Positions 5,662 to 5,966 of a DNA stretch of 5,966 nucleotides are shown in pieces. The notes below the pieces were generated by a model that worked only from the letters and a program-made list of their open reading frames with translations, ran no database searches and was not told the DNA's origin. Source of the stretch: Actinomycetes bacterium (GTDB lineage: Bacteria; Actinomycetota; Actinomycetes; S36-B12). The translations under genes and the position numbers were made by a program. The stretch lies in the NCBI GenBank assembly GCA_030425745.1, contig JAUHZW010000135.1:1-5966 (forward strand), read 5' to 3'. Every line of letters starts with the position of its first letter. The stretch's first letter is position 1.

Positions 5662-5966
5662 CAGTGTCCTCCTCCGGGTGCGGCCTGCACGAGTTCGACG
5701 AGCACCCCGCCGCAGTCCTTGGGGTGGCAGAAGTTCACGAGGGAGCCGCCGGTGCCGACCTTCGCGGTCTCGTAGAGCACCCGGACGCCCCGTTCCCGCA
5801 GGGTGGCCGCGGTGGCCTCGACGTCGTCGACGGCGAACTGGGCGAGGGGGATGCCGTCGTCGGCCAGGTCGGTCGCGCCGGTGAACAGGAGGGTCGCCAC
5901 GGGCAGTACGGCGAACAGGTCCTCGGTGAGCAGCGCCTGCACCTCGGCCTGGTTCTGGGACACCTG
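5661..5966 (-). CDS. VOC-fold protein, methylmalonyl-CoA epimerase-like, 5'-truncated
   Basis: The gene runs off the right edge; the GTG at 5963 is probably internal because the frame stays open to 5966. The 101 visible residues are the C-terminal two thirds of a VOC (glyoxalase/epimerase) domain. The end, with G-S-L-V-N-F-C-HPKDCGGVLVELVQA (74-95), closely follows methylmalonyl-CoA epimerases, including the human enzyme, and keeps the conserved Glu91 metal ligand. VDDVEATAATLRERGVRVLYE (46-66) also fits. Two ligand positions look altered: the HH of the usual GxHHI motif reads PL (Pro40-Leu41), and the usual Gln/Glu-containing xLLxP strand reads ATLLFTG (24-30), with a shorter loop after it. 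Position before ccrA, with overlapping stop and start, suggests a role on ethylmalonyl-CoA or methylmalonyl-CoA, where epimerisation of C2 is needed. The altered site leaves open a non-epimerase or non-metal role. The first half of the domain, with the other His ligand, is outside the window. Confidence 0.75.
   Translation of the reverse strand, partial: QVSQNQAEVQALLTEDLFAVLPVATLLFTGATDLADDGIPLAQFAVDDVEATAATLRERGVRVLYETAKVGTGGSLVNFCHPKDCGGVLVELVQAAPGGGH
5668..5675 (-). promoter_or_regulatory. strong ribosome binding site of ccrA
   Basis: On the minus strand GGAGGAGG lies six bases before the ATG at 5661, a near-ideal match to the 16S rRNA tail. It is within the last codons of the epimerase-like gene, whose TGA shares its A with the ATG (TGATG). 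This fixes the ccrA start and points to one message with coupled but strong independent initiation of ccrA. Confidence 0.8.

Noticed and set aside
5821..5966. Frameshift in the epimerase-like gene as the cause of the missing HH motif
   Set aside because: The other frames on the same strand give Arg/Ser/Pro-rich sequence with no epimerase motif, so the divergence is in the true frame.

Overview
The window is visibly GC-rich, with strong G/C preference at third codon positions, tight gene packing and GTG start usage. Together with an actinobacterial-type crotonyl-CoA carboxylase/reductase, this points to a high-GC actinomycete. The genus cannot be named from the sequence alone. There are five protein-coding genes, two of them cut by the window edges. 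I see no RNA gene, mobile element or CRISPR array, and no gap longer than about 45 bases without a gene.

Left half, plus strand (1-2329): the C-terminal part of an alpha/beta-fold hydrolase (1-678) is followed after 10 bases by a DUF389 multipass membrane protein (689-2329). The ribosome binding site of the second gene overlaps the stop codon of the first, so they probably form one operon. The hydrolase carries a striking 23-bp palindrome. The membrane protein has a long soluble C-terminal half that looks like three degenerate copies of one alpha/beta module, then an acidic tail.

Right half, minus strand (5966 down to 2348): transcription runs from a VOC-fold protein of methylmalonyl-CoA epimerase type (5661-5966, 5' end missing) into ccrA, crotonyl-CoA carboxylase/reductase (4327-5661), with a one-base TGATG overlap. 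After 41 bases comes an AT3-family O-acyltransferase with a fused C-terminal SGNH domain (2348-4285). It may have its own promoter and be read as a leaderless GTG-start message. The epimerase-like protein and CcrA belong together functionally. CcrA makes (2S)-ethylmalonyl-CoA from crotonyl-CoA, CO2 and NADPH, and an epimerase would convert it to the other stereoisomer for ethylmalonyl-CoA mutase or for polyketide extender use. No mutase (ecm/meaA type) lies in the window. The acyltransferase is a cell-envelope gene with no evident link to this metabolism.

The two blocks converge with only 18 bases between stop codons. A strong hairpin sits just inside the end of the DUF389 gene. The points most worth a second look are the epimerase-like protein, which lacks the usual His pair, the three-module DUF389 C-terminus, the two inverted repeats, and the predicted leaderless start. 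No clearly new multi-gene system is visible.
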